A DNA stretch of 64,000 nt from Typha latifolia (lineage: Eukaryota; Streptophyta; Magnoliopsida; Poales; Typhaceae), in the NCBI GenBank assembly GCA_019914945.1, contig CM034099.1, positions 3,658,001 through 3,722,000 on the forward strand. Direction: 5' to 3'. The notes below the pieces were generated by a model, which saw only the letters and a program-made list of their open reading frames with translations, searched no databases and was not told the DNA's origin. The translations under genes were made by a program, and so were the position numbers. Of this stretch, positions 10,293-22,180 are shown one piece after another. How positions within the stretch are numbered: position 1 is the stretch's first letter; each line of letters opens with the position of its first letter.

Positions 10293-13021
10293 TTAGTGAT
10301 GCTTAGAGGCCCTCAACTCCTCAACACTATCATCATCCAGGTCGTCTCTCTTTCTCTTGCCACCGTCAGAAAGTGAGAATTGCTGCATATCACCATTCCC
10401 ATGCTGCCCCTCTTCATCATCATCCTCATCATCAACATCATCTTCATCTTCATCTTCTACATCACAAGCATCGAAATCGCTTCCTGCAGCCTCATCCACA
10501 ATTTGAGAAATAGGCTGCAATAAATACTCTGTTCCAAGGTCCTCCTCCTAGAGGACAGGTAAGGTAAGAAAAATTGCAAAATATCAGCATGCCAGCCAAA
10601 GAAAGGGAAAAATAAATCGGCAGACATACAAAAGAAATAATATGAGTACAAAAAAATCTGAAAATCTAACGCAGATAACTATACAACCATTAAACAGACA
10701 AATAAAAATCACAAATGAAACATAAGAATCCAAAATAACATGAATTGACTATATTAAACATAAGAAATGCAATACGAGCAGATAAAAGGACATCTAGGTC
10801 AGTGAGTGGCAGTGGATAAGATCTAGCAAATGTAATAAAATGGAATTACAAATCAAGAGAAAATAAAATATAAATTCTTCCACTCATTCTATTACAACAG
10901 TTAAAAGAGGTAATTTCACTTCAGTGAAGAAGAGAAAAAACACAAAATTTGCTCGCAACAAAGGGAATAAATTTTAGTTCAACTTACATTTCACACAATA
11001 CCTTATTAGTAATATTATGGTAACACACTATGCTTTCACTACTTGCATTGCAAATTGAGAGTGTGCTTTTAACCAAAAGTACCCTTGATGTTAAGCAAAA
11101 TGCTTCAATTTTTGAAAACACAATCATTCCAAAGTATAGCTGTAAAACCAAATAAAAGTGCTAACATCTCAAGCAGGATACAGAATGACATAAGTGGAAT
11201 GACATGAAAACTAATATGCTGACTCATATAACGTTACTTACACCTAAAATTTCATACTGATCTCACAAAACATATTCCTATTGTAGAAAATAACTCCACC
11301 TCCAATATCTTCAAGAAACATCAAACTTCAAAGAAGCTAAACCATATGTTTAACAACAAAGACTCCAGTATATGATCATTAGCATTCATTCGGAGGCATG
11401 ACTGCCTAAAAGGCATGAAGATGCAAAAATCAGCTTCCTTACCCTCATGAAACAGAATTTCAATATAAACACCAGACAATCACAGTGATAAAACCACCAA
11501 GTTCAAAAGACGAGACAATTCGCCCACTCATTGAATATCAACGACCAATTCTAATAAGAGCATCACAAATAACTAACGTCACAATAACATGATAAACATT
11601 AAAGACTACATCGCCATGCCTCTTCCATGGTTACATAGTAACCTTAAATTAAATAACAACATAAAGTTATTAGATTTAACAATTTGATTGTCTACAACTT
11701 TTATCTTACACTTACAATTATCAATGAATAAGAAGAAATAAACAATCACTGTTAGGTAAAAATTCTCAATGCTAAACCAAATTGGCACACAATATTTTAA
11801 TCAGCATATACATTTTTGCAATACCAATGATAAAAGATAGCACAGTAATACTAAAGGGTAAATAAGTAAACTTGATAATGAAAAGTTAGAAAAAAAAAAT
11901 ACCGCATCTTCATCCTCGCAGTCTCCCTCTTCATACTCTTGGTATTCCTCCATAACCTGCTCGTCCTCCTCCCCAATCTCCCCATTCTCATCATCCTCTC
12001 CTTGCTCATCCTCATCAATCTCTCCCTCCGTGCTCGTCATTTTTCCTGTGCTCCCTAGTTCACCATCATACTCTCCATCCTCAACATCCTCCTCATCATC
12101 ATCCCCTTCCTCTTCCTCTTCCTCATCACTATCCCTAACATCATGCACCTCAATCACATCCTCTTCTTCACCATCCTGCTCATCTATCTCCTCCCCCAAA
12201 TCTTCCTCCTCATCCTCCTCTTCATCATCTACATCCTCTTCTTCCTCATCTTCTTCTATGTCAACAGATGCTGGCCCAGCCATTGTGACCCTAAACCCAT
12301 TTGATAATTGGTGATGAGAACCATGGTCCTCGCCAGTCTCCAGCTCCTCTTCAACCCCATCACTCTCCTCCTCATCATCATCAACATCGACTACCCCACC
12401 TCCAATTGTGCTAACCCTAACACCATTCATCGCCCTAACAGGCCGATCCCCACCATCAACTTCACCACTACCTGGATCATCCTCCTCATCCACCTCTTCA
12501 TCCTCCTCGTCCTCCTCATCCGTCTCAGGCCGCTCGTTCTCATCCGCATCCATCTTATCAAGATACTTCAACGTCCGTATCATCCCAAACACCCTCGATC
12601 TATAGTCCTTGATCCTGGTCACCGGACACTCGTACAGGTCCAGGGAAACGAGCCGGAGCTGCGCGAGAGGGGCGAGATCCTCGAGGAACTGGATCCGATT
12701 ATTGGAGAGATCGAGATCTCGAAGCGAATCTAGCCCAGCTTCCACCAAGAACTCGAGGCCTCCGGCTATCCGGTTGTCGGAGAGGATGAGGCGCTCTAGA
12801 TTCCGGAGGCGTGGAAACTTCTCGAGCGAGGAGACCCCAACGTTGGCGATCGATAGGTGCTGCAAGCTCTGGTACCGCCCGAGGAGCTCGGATTGAGGAA
12901 GACGGCCATGGAGGCACTTCACTGCGCCGTCGAGGGTTAAAGTCCGAGGAGGAGATGCCATGGAGGGGTTTGGTTGGTTGCCGAGGGCACTTTCGACGGC
13001 TCTCTCCCAAGCTTCTTCCAT
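10293..13021 (-). CDS. Acidic leucine-rich nuclear phosphoprotein 32-related protein
   Basis: Two exons, complement(10293..10547, 11903..13021), encode 457 residues. The intron begins GTATTT after an acidic codon run and ends CTCTAG; phase 0. The N-terminus (MEEAWERAVESAL) leads into leucine-rich repeats at about 45-155 (LSIANVGVSSLEKFPRL, LSDNRIAGGLEFLVEAGL, LDLSNNRIQFLEDLAPL) capped by LDLYECPVT and the YRSRVFGMIRTLKYLD cap. Residues from about 165 to 375 are almost purely Asp/Glu with Gly/Ser islands. The second exon brings the plant tail EEDLGTEYLLQPISQ, another acidic stretch and a basic KRKRDD motif that looks like a nuclear localisation signal. Total length is close to that of plant homologues (about 450). 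ANP32 proteins act in the nucleus as histone and chromatin chaperones and phosphatase inhibitors; for the plant branch this is inferred. The GA-rich acidic tract may be length-variable. Confidence 0.92.
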
Positions 13022-13309
13022 CTGGATCGGAGAAAGCGAACGAGATGCCCTAACCCCTGGCTAGATCCAGGAAGTATATTTTTCTCTCTTGATTCTTTTC
13101 CTTCTTTCGCTAAAACTTCTCGCTCGTTTTCTCTGGCGTCTCCAACGAGCTCTCTTCGAGAACAGCTCCTCTCTCTCCCCCCACTATCCTTCAATTTCTT
13201 TTTCTTTTTATTTTAAATTCTGCTTCAAGTTTGTTCTGGGTTGGGTTCGATCTCTTGAAGTGGGTTCTCGAGTTCGAGCCACGCCAATGACTGCTGCGGG
13301 GAGCGCATT

Positions 13310-13316
13310 CTTATAG
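13310..13316 (-). promoter_or_regulatory. Candidate TATA box of the ANP32-type gene
   Basis: It reads CTATAAG on the minus strand, about 290 bases upstream of the ATG. The intervening leader is pyrimidine-rich on the sense strand. Position and strand fit, but no other evidence supports it. Confidence 0.4.
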
Positions 13317-14808
13317 ACTTAATAGTGGCCGTTGGATCGGAAGTCGCGGATCGATGAGGTGGATGATTGGACGGCCTATAATAGGGAGATGACTGCTTTG
13401 TGCTTCTTGAGAGAGAGTGAGGGGAGGAGGGCCACGGCTGAGAGACTGGAGAGCACGGTGACCCAGTCTGGCAACACGGGATAAATTTTAAGGATAAATC
13501 CCTTTTTATCCTAAAAAAGAATGCGGAATTAGTGTTAACTGTTGAAACTTAAAAAAAAAAAAACTCGATAAAGCTTATTTATCATGACTTTTTTAGCTTT
13601 TAGGTGGGATAAAAAGGGAGATAATGGGAGGAGTTATTCTCTTTTGACAAAAGATGGGTCTTTTTAACTATTTGTAGTTTACTGATCTAAATTTTTAATA
13701 TTTATGAATCGAGCCTTTTATTCACTAAGAATGTGTAGCACACACTTTGTATGTAGACATATAAAAATATTATATCCATCATACACCATTATTTCTTAAA
13801 AATATCAATATGCAATTATCTTCTTTCTTCTTTCTTCTTGAATATAAAGATAGAACTAATTTCATTCGATCAAAATTAAGGTGAGTTCTCCTCGGACCTT
13901 TTATCTTCTTTAGCCTCTAATCTCCTCCACATGAAAAGTTGAGTAAAGTTACATTCTATTTGAAATTAGCTCTGATATAGTTAGCTTCGATTAAGTTTAG
14001 ATTGGGCTAGGTTTTTGAGTTTAGTTAAGTAAGAATATATTATTAGAACAGTTATTTTAATATAAAAAGTTGGTTATGTTAGTCTAGTTAAAAGAATGAT
14101 ATTTTCTATATATATTTGATAAAATATAGTGTTTGATTTGTAGTATTAAAAATATATGATAGTAAAAAGTATAATGTTAAATACAAATTTCTCTGTATTA
14201 TATTATATTTTAAAAATTAAATTCATGTTTCATTTGAGAATAATGGGTATCTCCATTACATTAAGTTACAACAAACATTAAACAGATTACAAAGTTGAGA
14301 AAATAATGTGACTTTTGAAAAAAGAAGAAGTTAAATTCACTTTTGATATTGAATGTTAATCTCTAATGATATTTGTGAGAGTATCTATATTATATAAATT
14401 AGCTTGAATTCAATTAAATTATTGTTAGACAGAATAATGAAAAATAATTATGAGAAGATAAAATAAAAATACAAATTTATATTTAATACATTAAACTAAA
14501 AATACTAATAAGAACGATATAATTATTTTATTCTTTATCTAAACTATCACAAGCAAATAATATTTTTATCCAAATTATATTTAACTTCTTTTAATAAAAT
14601 ACTAAAAGCTTTAGATAACATCATCCTATTCTCGTGATATGAATCGCTTTTATTCCTATAGTAATATTTTCAAATGGTCTAATCAATTATCAATTATTAT
14701 ATGCCCACGATCAATTCCCGAAGAAAGAAGCAAAAAACAAAACCCCAAATCGCTAATAGGTACTTCTACTAATCCTCTCTCCCACTCCAAATTCTCCCCT
14801 ATTCGCCC
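13317..14808. other. Divergent intergenic region between the ANP32-type gene and MED32
   Basis: About 1.5 kb between two diverging genes. It holds one small inverted-repeat element (13499-13620) and strongly AT-rich DNA from about 13700 to 14640. No gene is supported. Confidence 0.55.
13499..13620. mobile_element. Small inverted-repeat element, MITE-like
   Basis: The left end TCCCTTTTTATCC followed by TAAAAAAG is mirrored at the right end (reverse complement CTCCCTTTTTATCC, then a short gap and TAAAAAAG). The ends enclose about 120 bases with no coding capacity. This is what a short non-autonomous DNA transposon looks like. No target-site duplication could be fixed, so an ordinary hairpin is an alternative. 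Confidence 0.4.
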
Positions 14809-15276
14809 ATGGAGAGCACGGTGGATGCCCTCAGCGCGGCGTACCAGGACTTCGTGGCCGCTGCCGCTGGCGTCCTCGAGGCAAAGGAGCTTTCCGGCGG
14901 CCAGAACACCGCCGCCACCGATGCCTCCCTCGAGTCCTTCAAGCAGCGGTGGGAGCTCTTCCGCGTCGCCTGTGACCAGGCCGAGGAGTTCGTCGAGTCT
15001 ATGAAGCAGCGCATCGGATCCGAGTGCCTCGTCGACGAGGCCACCGGAATCGCCCCCTCATCCTCTTCATCCGCAGCCGCCGCCGGTGCGTCTGGAATCC
15101 CTCCCATCAGCGCTGTCCGCCTCGAGCAGATGAGCAAGGCCGTCCGGTGGCTCGTCATCGAGCTCCAGCACGGGTCCGGAGGACCTGGATCAGGATCCGC
15201 CGCGGGTGGCGGAGCTCCGCATCCGCATGCGTCTCCGCCGTTCGATGCGAGGTTCTCTGAGGACGGAGCTCAGTAG
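14809..15276 (+). CDS. MED32: Mediator of RNA polymerase II transcription subunit 32
   Basis: An intronless coding region for 155 residues, close to the usual length of this plant-specific Mediator subunit. Diagnostic stretches are STVDALSAAYQDFVAAAAGVLEAKE at the N-terminus (2-26), FKQRWELFRVACDQAEEFVE at about 45-64, then QRIGSECLVDEAT, ISAVRLEQMSKAVRWLV near 105-121 and the C-terminal FDARFSEDGAQ. It is predicted mostly helical. MED32 is assigned to the tail module of plant Mediator and bridges transcription factors to RNA polymerase II in the nucleus (family knowledge). A Ser/Ala run at 84-93 and a Gly-rich loop near 126-137 are variable linkers. The stop codon TAG is followed directly by GTATGT, a strong splice donor, so a 3'-UTR intron is likely. 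Confidence 0.93.
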   Translation: MESTVDALSAAYQDFVAAAAGVLEAKELSGGQNTAATDASLESFKQRWELFRVACDQAEEFVESMKQRIGSECLVDEATGIAPSSSSSAAAAGASGIPPISAVRLEQMSKAVRWLVIELQHGSGGPGSGSAAGGGAPHPHASPPFDARFSEDGAQ

Positions 15277-18200
15277 GTATGTGAATTTTTTTCTGTTTCT
15301 GTTGCTGTTGCTTTTATTTGTAATTAGTGCATGATTGTAAATTCATTGTTGCGGAATTGTGAATTAATCTTAGAATGTTCCGAAAAAATAGAACAAATGA
15401 ATTAATATATGCCTTTTGATATGGTAGTCTCTAGTTGAAGATGATTTATCCAAAATAGTGGCATCGCACATTTCATGATGACATATTTGAACTAATGAAC
15501 TTTTAGATGCCTGCCTACACATGCTTTCATCCAAGAAATTTGTTTTTTTTCCCTCTTTTTTTGACCCCGTATTCAACAGGCCTTCGTTTGGCATTGGAAA
15601 AGACCAGCTGAATTAGATAGATTAATCTACTTCCCCTTTTGGGTTTAATACTTCTGAAATGATTAAGGGCCGATAACTTGTTTTATCCAAGAGGGATGAG
15701 TGAGATTTTCTTGCCTGGTCTGTTACTAGGAATATGAATAAGTGCATCCAGTGAAGGTGATCTGTAGGTGTGCACCCCAAATGAGAGCAGGTTTCAGCTA
15801 TGTTACATGTTGCTTGTTGTGCTGCTCTAACCTCTGAATTGGTCATTATATCTAGATTTTGGGTATACACTATGTATAACTAACCACCAAGATCATAGCA
15901 TTAGATTTCTAATTGAGTGGAAGTAGACTGTTGGATTACTGTCTAGATCTCTAATCAAGTTATACAAGCCTTTTTGTCGATCCATAGCATGGCAATGGAC
16001 AGATCCTCTTCAGTGTTTACAGCATCTGAATTTGAATCTGAATCCTAGAATTAACAGGTGCTACTACCTGGATCTGAATCCTCAAATTTGATCAGTTTTA
16101 CGTATGTTTATATTTTAACCTGGTAGCTAATCCGGTTTTACTTGGGATGCAAAATTTGATCAGGTTTGGATCAGAGTTGTAGGTTTATAATCAACATTAC
16201 TGTACTGCAAGATATTTTATCTAAGTTCGGTAACATGCATGATAGTAATTTCCTACATTTGTACTGCATTCCCCAGCTCTGTTTTTTTCCTTACATAACC
16301 AGTATTTCAAGATATCTATTAGAACTAAGGTACTGGAATGTCCTTGGTTCAAAGTAAACCTGTTGATTGGTTTATTTTACGATTGGCTCAATATATAGTC
16401 ATATGTTACAGTCTGAAGGTGCTAGCTAATTGACCATGAACTTTATCTCTTCCTGTCGCTCTTTCCCTATAATTTGCATAGGATCTTATTTCCAGTTTAT
16501 TTATTTTGCTCTCGTTACAGCTAACTTTAGTCCTTTAGGAACTGAGATTCATCTATATTTGATTGCTGTTATTGTTTCTACTTTATTTTGCGTAATTGTG
16601 GCCTTGATATAACATGCTTATCCCTTACGCTTTATGGTTGTTTTTTCAATCTTCTTTTAATTGACATTTATTTGCAAAAAGGACATCTGCTTCAAGTTTT
16701 CTTATAATGAAAAAAGAGATATGTTCCTAAGTTGCGTTGCGTTGTATTATCGCAAAACAAAAGCTAAATAATAAAGGTCTTTAAAATCTCTGACTGGATT
16801 TTGTTCTGTGATTAAAGGCCTCATCTGAAAAGATACATAAAGAATTTGGAATATTAAACTTGGTTCTAGTTAAACAATCGATTCTTCAATTTTCATCTAC
16901 TGAATTTTCTGGGTTCATCAAAATGTTTGGGGGCTGTTTATCATAGCTGTTCTATTCCAAGTTTTGAATAAATTTAATTTTCTTATCTTTGTTTTAATTC
17001 ATTGTCCATAGAGAATAGTAGTTTGAGTTGTTATGCTTACCGTGAACATATATTTTTTATTTCTGGCCATATACTCGGTAGCTGCTAAGATTGATTGAAA
17101 ATAATTATCTGTTGTGCAGCCTGCCAGATACAAGCACAAGGTTGGAAAATACTAGTTAACTCATCTAAGATTAAGCCATTTTTGTCTTTTGAGTTATATT
17201 CTGCTTCTGATGAGTGGAATTGGAAAGGTTTCATCACTGGGTGAGTGAGAATTCAGCGACCCAGCAGTCCACGTGTTAATTCTAACTGTCCTATTTCAAG
17301 GGTCTGGTTTATATACAATTTTCCTTTCCGTTTATCTTCTCATGCCTGTTATAGTAGTCTCCATTTGATGCTTCTTCAGGAATATACTGTTAACATCTCT
17401 CTTTTTTTTCCGTGTAGATTTGTTTGCATCGTCTGAGCTTTTTTTCTTCTTTTAATATTCTCAGCGAGATAGTGGGTCAATATCATTTGCCGCAAGTTAT
17501 TCTAGAAGTCAGAAGCAATACAGTAGCTTTGCACAATCTTGCACAAACAGTCTCTGAAAGCGTATCAATTCTTGACAAAATTTGCTTACTCACTCACTCT
17601 TGGATGCATCTCCAGGGAAGTCAGTCGTGGGACTGCTACACTTGATACCACCTACTTTAGAAAACAGTTGGTTGGGTATATGTCCACATTGATAGCTATC
17701 AGCCGCAACTATTCATTTTTGTACTGGCCCACTATAGTATTATTGGATACTCGTGGTGAATTTTTATGCAAGATGCTGTTGATGGCTTGGATTTTACATG
17801 GTCAGGGATATAATATTATAATTCGCAGGAAATTAAAAAAAAAAACTGTGCTGTTTTATGCCTTATCTTGCTTTCTTGTCACCTGAAGCACTAACCTGAT
17901 GTCGGTGCTAGTGTTTTTCAACTGTTCAATCAAAAGATGGGCTGGTAGCAAGGGCATTCTTTCCAGGTACATAATGGTACCTGCAACACTACGTGGAAAG
18001 CAAAAAGGTTTAAAGAGGTATACTCTAGTGCGTTTTTTTTAAAAATATAATTTTAGTGCGGGTTGAAAGGACTATATGAAGCTGCGAGCAACTTTGTTTA
18101 TGATGTAGAAATGCGACTGTATGGAGTGTAGGAAGGAAAGGAAATATGAATTCTGAATTGAAGAATGTTTCAAGTGGTAGAATGGAGAAAAATAGATGCA

Positions 18201-18799
18201 TTCTTGGTCTGAAGAACGTCAGCATTCATATCAAGCTTTTGTAAATCTAATGAATATTAGAGATGAAGCTCGAGCATTAACTTTGGAGTTCTTTTAAAAG
18301 TTGCAGCCATGATTCCTCGCCAGGCATCGTCATACCAGATGATTGAGAAAAAGATTAAAATATGAGCATAAAGAGCTTCAAATTTCAATTAAACATTTGA
18401 TATCCATATCCACATATTACACCTTCTGATTGGTGATTCCTCAGATAAATGAGATCCTCTTGCATCGCTAGTTGCTATGTACCAGTGACCAACCAGTAGT
18501 GCTCCTATTCACACCTATTTTGTTATCTGACCTAACTTGACTAGTGACTACTATATTATACATCCACCAACCTTGCTATAATTTTTAACCAACCATATTT
18601 ATCACTTTCTTAAAAGCATCTTTGTTCGTAAAGCTTAAGCCACAGCTTACAATGTCACAAACCAATCAATAAAAATAAGAAAACTAGCAAAAACCACTCT
18701 TAATCAGTCTTCACACTTCCTGACTCGCAGCAAAGGCAAATCTCTCTCTCTCTCTCTAGCATAAATCCGCAGCTGTAGAGAGAGAAAGCTCGCCGGGCG
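15277..18799. other. MED32 3' UTR with probable intron, then intergenic DNA
   Basis: A donor at 15277 and a good acceptor (GTTGTGCAG ending at 17119) would define an intron of about 1.8 kb inside the MED32 3' UTR. Transcript evidence would be needed to fix it. The remainder to 18.7 kb is AT-rich with no supported gene. The CT-rich tract near 18740 lies in the DUF1195 leader. Confidence 0.4.
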
Positions 18800-18808
18800 A
18801 TGAGATGA
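18800..18808 (+). promoter_or_regulatory. Two-codon upstream ORF overlapping the DUF1195 start
   Basis: The sequence ATG-AGA-TGA begins 5 bases before the DUF1195 ATG, and its stop codon overlaps that ATG (ATGA). A ribosome starting at the first ATG would terminate on top of the main start. Such minimal uORFs can lower or condition translation by termination-reinitiation. The sequence is certain if transcription starts upstream; the regulatory effect is inferred. Confidence 0.55.
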
Positions 18809-19825
18809 AGGAAGACGGAGATCTACTACCGGCGACAAAGCCGATCTCAGCCGGGGGGGCCGTGGCCGACAGTTCTCTTTTCGGAAAGGGCCGGTATAAG
18901 TTCTGGGCCCTCGCCGCCATCCTCCTCCTCGCCTTCTGGTCCATGCTCACCGGCACTGTCACCCTCAAGTGGTCCGCCGGTAACCTCACCCGCCTCTCCG
19001 ACGACCTCGACCCCGCGTTCCACGACAACCTCGACGTCCTGGTCCGATCCTTTAACCCTTAGCTTAACCCTAACCCTAATATTTTCCTTTTATTGGGTTG
19101 GATTTGATCGGATCTGTGGTAAATAGGAAATGGAGGAGAGGGAGAAGGTGGTGCGGCACATGTGGGACGTGTACGCCCACAACCAGCGGATCCGGCTGCC
19201 GAGATTTTGGCAGGAGGCGTTCGAGGCTGCCTTCGAGGAGCTCGCGAGCGACGATGTCCACATCAGGGACTCCGCCTTCGCCGAGATCTCACTTATGTCT
19301 CTCCGGATGGTCGATCTCGAGCCCCCTCCTCGCCATCACCCCAAGGTAAACGAAAATATCCCACATTGGACCAATTGCGTCGCTAGATCTTCGAATTCTT
19401 GCATCAATTTGAGCTCTTCCTGGACAGAGTTGTTGAAATTGAATAGATTTAGGAGACATCCTGATTGAGAAATCTAACTTAGTTCTTTTAATTTGTTATA
19501 CATGCTTTTGCAGAGATGTTGCTTTCCAATTAGGTTTTAGGCCATCTGGTATTGAAACAGTAACATCTCCTTTTCGATTCAAGTAGCAGATCCTCTGATT
19601 TACATTATTAAGCAATTAACAACTCTCTCCACAATAATTATGAGAAACTAATGCCCAGTTCTTGAAGTTTCTGGGATTCAGATCCATTTCTTTCCTGCAA
19701 ATAATTATGAAAAACTATATAATTATAGCTTGCTTTTATCTTTCCAGAATACTGAATTGGAAAACAGTCAAATGGATGGAATCAGCAGGACCAAAGGGAA
19801 GTCATCATCTTTATTGTCTGCGTAA
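18805..19825 (+). CDS. DUF1195 family single-pass membrane protein
   Basis: Three exons, join(18805..19041, 19127..19345, 19748..19825), all phase 0, encode 177 residues. Exon 1 gives a short N-terminal tail, then SSLFGKGRYKFWALAAILLL with a transmembrane segment at about 33-52, followed by VTLKWSAGNL. Exon 2 gives the conserved soluble part (EMEEREKVVRHMWDVY, RIRLPRFWQEAFEAAFEEL). Exon 3, found from the acceptor TTTCCAG at 19747, gives a short basic tail ending KGKSSSLLSA. These features match the plant-only DUF1195 family, whose function is unknown. The protein is probably a type II or tail-like membrane protein of the endomembrane system (inference). The intron 1 donor is a weak GTCCGA, and that intron contains CCCTAACCCTAA. 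A two-codon uORF abuts the start. Confidence 0.88.
19060..19078 (+). repeat. Short telomere-like CCCTAA tract in DUF1195 intron 1
   Basis: Two adjacent CCCTAA units follow CCCTTAGCTTAA inside the 85-bp intron. Plant telomeres are TTTAGGG, and short interstitial telo-boxes (AAACCCTAA) near starts of plant genes bind Trb/Pur-alpha-type factors. This copy lies in an intron and is short, so it may be coincidence. Confidence 0.5.
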
Positions 19826-20599
19826 CCTTAACAAGATGCTGCTGCAGAGTTCCTCAGACTCTAATTTGCTCATCTTGGGAGATTTGTGGTATGAACATCA
19901 AATATACTCAAGTTTGTCTAGGTCTTTTCCTTGTTTTGCAGTGGCACACATAAACTTCCTTGCAATTGTTATACATTTTAGCCTTTGATGCTTGAGCCAA
20001 GCTTGTCGAAAAGTTGCAATATTACGTTTTTAATACTAATCAAGCACCATGGTAACCTTGAAATCTTGATACTAATGTTACTGAGAAAAAAAAACTTCAT
20101 TATCGAAAGAAAATTGCCTTTGTATGATCTGTGTTATTCAATGGAGAGGATGTATTTGAAGTACTAGGTTCTATTATGGATGTATATGATCAGTAGAGTC
20201 ATTACCTGATTGTTCTAGTGTTTCAGAGAACACTTTGCTTCGAGACATCAAAAAGTCTGCTAAAACGATGTTGCAATACGGGGAAATATTATGACCTGTG
20301 AAGATCCGGAAATGAAAAGAAAAGTTGAGGCATGATCCTGAAACATTCCATTATCAGGGTTTTTGCTGTTGGTATCTCTGTGATATTTTCACAAAGCTTG
20401 CATGTGGTTTGGTGCTAACAATATGGCTGTGATAGTGTACAGATGGATTAGGGTCGATAGTGATTTCTGATCGTTTATTATCTAAATGGTCATATAATAT
20501 GAGCCTCTTTAAATTATGGAGCTTAACAGTTGATAAATTTATATATTTCCTCTGCCTCCTATTTTGGGGAGATTACAATTCTGAGGACTGGAATATAAC
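19826..20599. other. DUF1195 3' flank, no gene seen
   Basis: AT-rich sequence with scattered stop codons. The first part is presumably the DUF1195 3' UTR. No conserved peptide could be found. Confidence 0.5.
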
Positions 20600-20890
20600 T
20601 TCTCTGGTCATGTCTCACTCCACCCGGATCACCTCCTCTTCTCTGCGATGGCCCTTCTTCAAGCCTCTCTCCGGCAATTCCGTCGTCCCCCTCTTCGCTT
20701 TAGAGCAATTCTGTCGCCCTTTTCCCATCACCTTCAACCCTCGTGATGACTTCCTCAGCATTGATCTCGTTGCCTCCGCCAACGGCCTCCTGTGCTGTTA
20801 CGTGAGCTTGATGGCAAAGACACTTATTTTCAAGTCCTCCGTTCATCCAACTATACAACAATGAGAGCTCACTTAATAAAAACAAGAACA
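20600..20890 (+). pseudogene. F-box-associated domain fragment, degenerate
   Basis: An island with clearly higher GC than its surroundings encodes RWPFFKPLSGNSVVP, then FNPRDDFLSIDLVASANGLL and CCY. This resembles the part of plant F-box proteins that precedes the VCNP-x-T-x-QW motif. After CCY the frame breaks: ELDGKDTYFQ continues in the -1 frame, and HPTIQQ, a decayed NPxxxQW motif, returns in the first frame with the expected Trp codon replaced by TGA. There is no F-box upstream and no C-terminal half. It is best read as a dead, truncated copy. A real short protein is possible but unlikely. Confidence 0.55.
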
Positions 20891-21369
20891 GGCAATGGGA
20901 GTGGTGACAAGGGAATGGGTTTTCTCCTACCATACTGGCATGGTTGCTGTACCCAGAATCCCAACACAGACTCAGATGGGATAGAAGATGATATGCTACC
21001 TAGGTCTTATTTTAATTGTTAATCTTGATCATTTCTTACTCTGTGTTCTTTAAAATTATAATTATAATGTACATTGTCGATTTTTTAAACCCAGAAGTGT
21101 AATTTGTGAGCAGAGTAGAATGTGGTGCGTTTGAATAGCTTTTGAATTAATTAGTAATCTATCATAGAAGAGCACCCGACCTCAAAAGGAACATGCTACG
21201 TACCTCTCTCTCTCTCTCTCATTGAAAGAAAAATAGAACCTTTTGTGTCTATCTTACCTCCAAAAATTGAAAGTGAAAGCTATAATAATGAATCAGATAC
21301 GACAGATATTACTGCAGTAATTATCTGTCACAAATTTGCATTATAATTGTTGGACATCCTGTTACTACG

Positions 21370-21490
21370 CCTGATCCTTTCTAATTCGTATCACTACACA
21401 TGGAGACGGTAGCTTGTTGAGATGAGTCGTGTCTCCAAGAAGCATATATACATGGGAATGAGCTAGAAAGAGTAGAGAGCAGCGGAATAA
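21370..21490 (-). pseudogene. Relic A of the RING-H2 gene start region
   Basis: On the minus strand the leader and start region resemble the intact RING-H2 gene at 26164-26586. A CTCTACTCTT leader block is followed by ATGTATATATGCTTCTTGG and AGACAC, compared with ATGGATATGCTTCTTGGAG then ACAC in the intact gene. Homology fades after about nine codons and no RING domain follows downstream. It is interpreted as the remains of a tandem copy. Confidence 0.5.
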
Positions 21491-22180
21491 ATTTGTTTCC
21501 AACCAATATATTACTAGATTTGTATTTAAAGATCATAGTAATTCATCCTAATACATAACTAAAAAATATATAAATAGTCTTTTTCAATGTGCTAAGAATT
21601 CAAGCAATATTTAAATCCCAAACTAAAATAAACTCTTCAAAAGTGAACCAACTCAGGCTCAAACTGCGACGGGCATGCATGGGCGTTGCGACGGAATTAG
21701 TTCAAGTACGTCGCCGTTTGCAAGCCGTGCAAAATATGTCCGAATGAAACTATGGAATTCCTGTATCATTAGAAGTTGGGGCAGGTTATCGGGAGTGAGG
21801 TTCCTGCCGGCGACCGCGGTGATAGGTACTAGAAAGTAGGACTGCGAGGAGGACGAGGAGAAGGCAGACAAGCAAGGATGCCAACTACAAAATTATGTAT
21901 TATTAATTTTTTATTTAACTATTGATTGATAATTTAATTGTTCCTACTTAATTATTAGGCTATTCATGTATTGGACAATTAAGATTTTAGCAATATAGTA
22001 AGATCTAATAAGAGAGAGTACAAATTAATTAAGGAGAATAATGGAGCAATTAAGAAATATGGTTCGATTTGATCAGAAGCAATGTGTATATATATATACA
22101 CATGCATCAAAGAATATTAATCATAGTAAACAATTAATAATGAAAAGAATGAAAAAAATCAACAAGAATTACAATGAATC
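21491..22180. other. RING-H2 gene 3' flank, no gene supported
   Basis: AT-rich. A minus-strand open frame at 21659-21871 (70 codons) has somewhat higher GC and could be another fragment, but I cannot match it to any family. Confidence 0.4.

Noticed and set aside
12030..12605. Ser-rich frames opposite the ANP32-type gene
   Set aside because: They are antisense shadows of GA-rich acidic codons.
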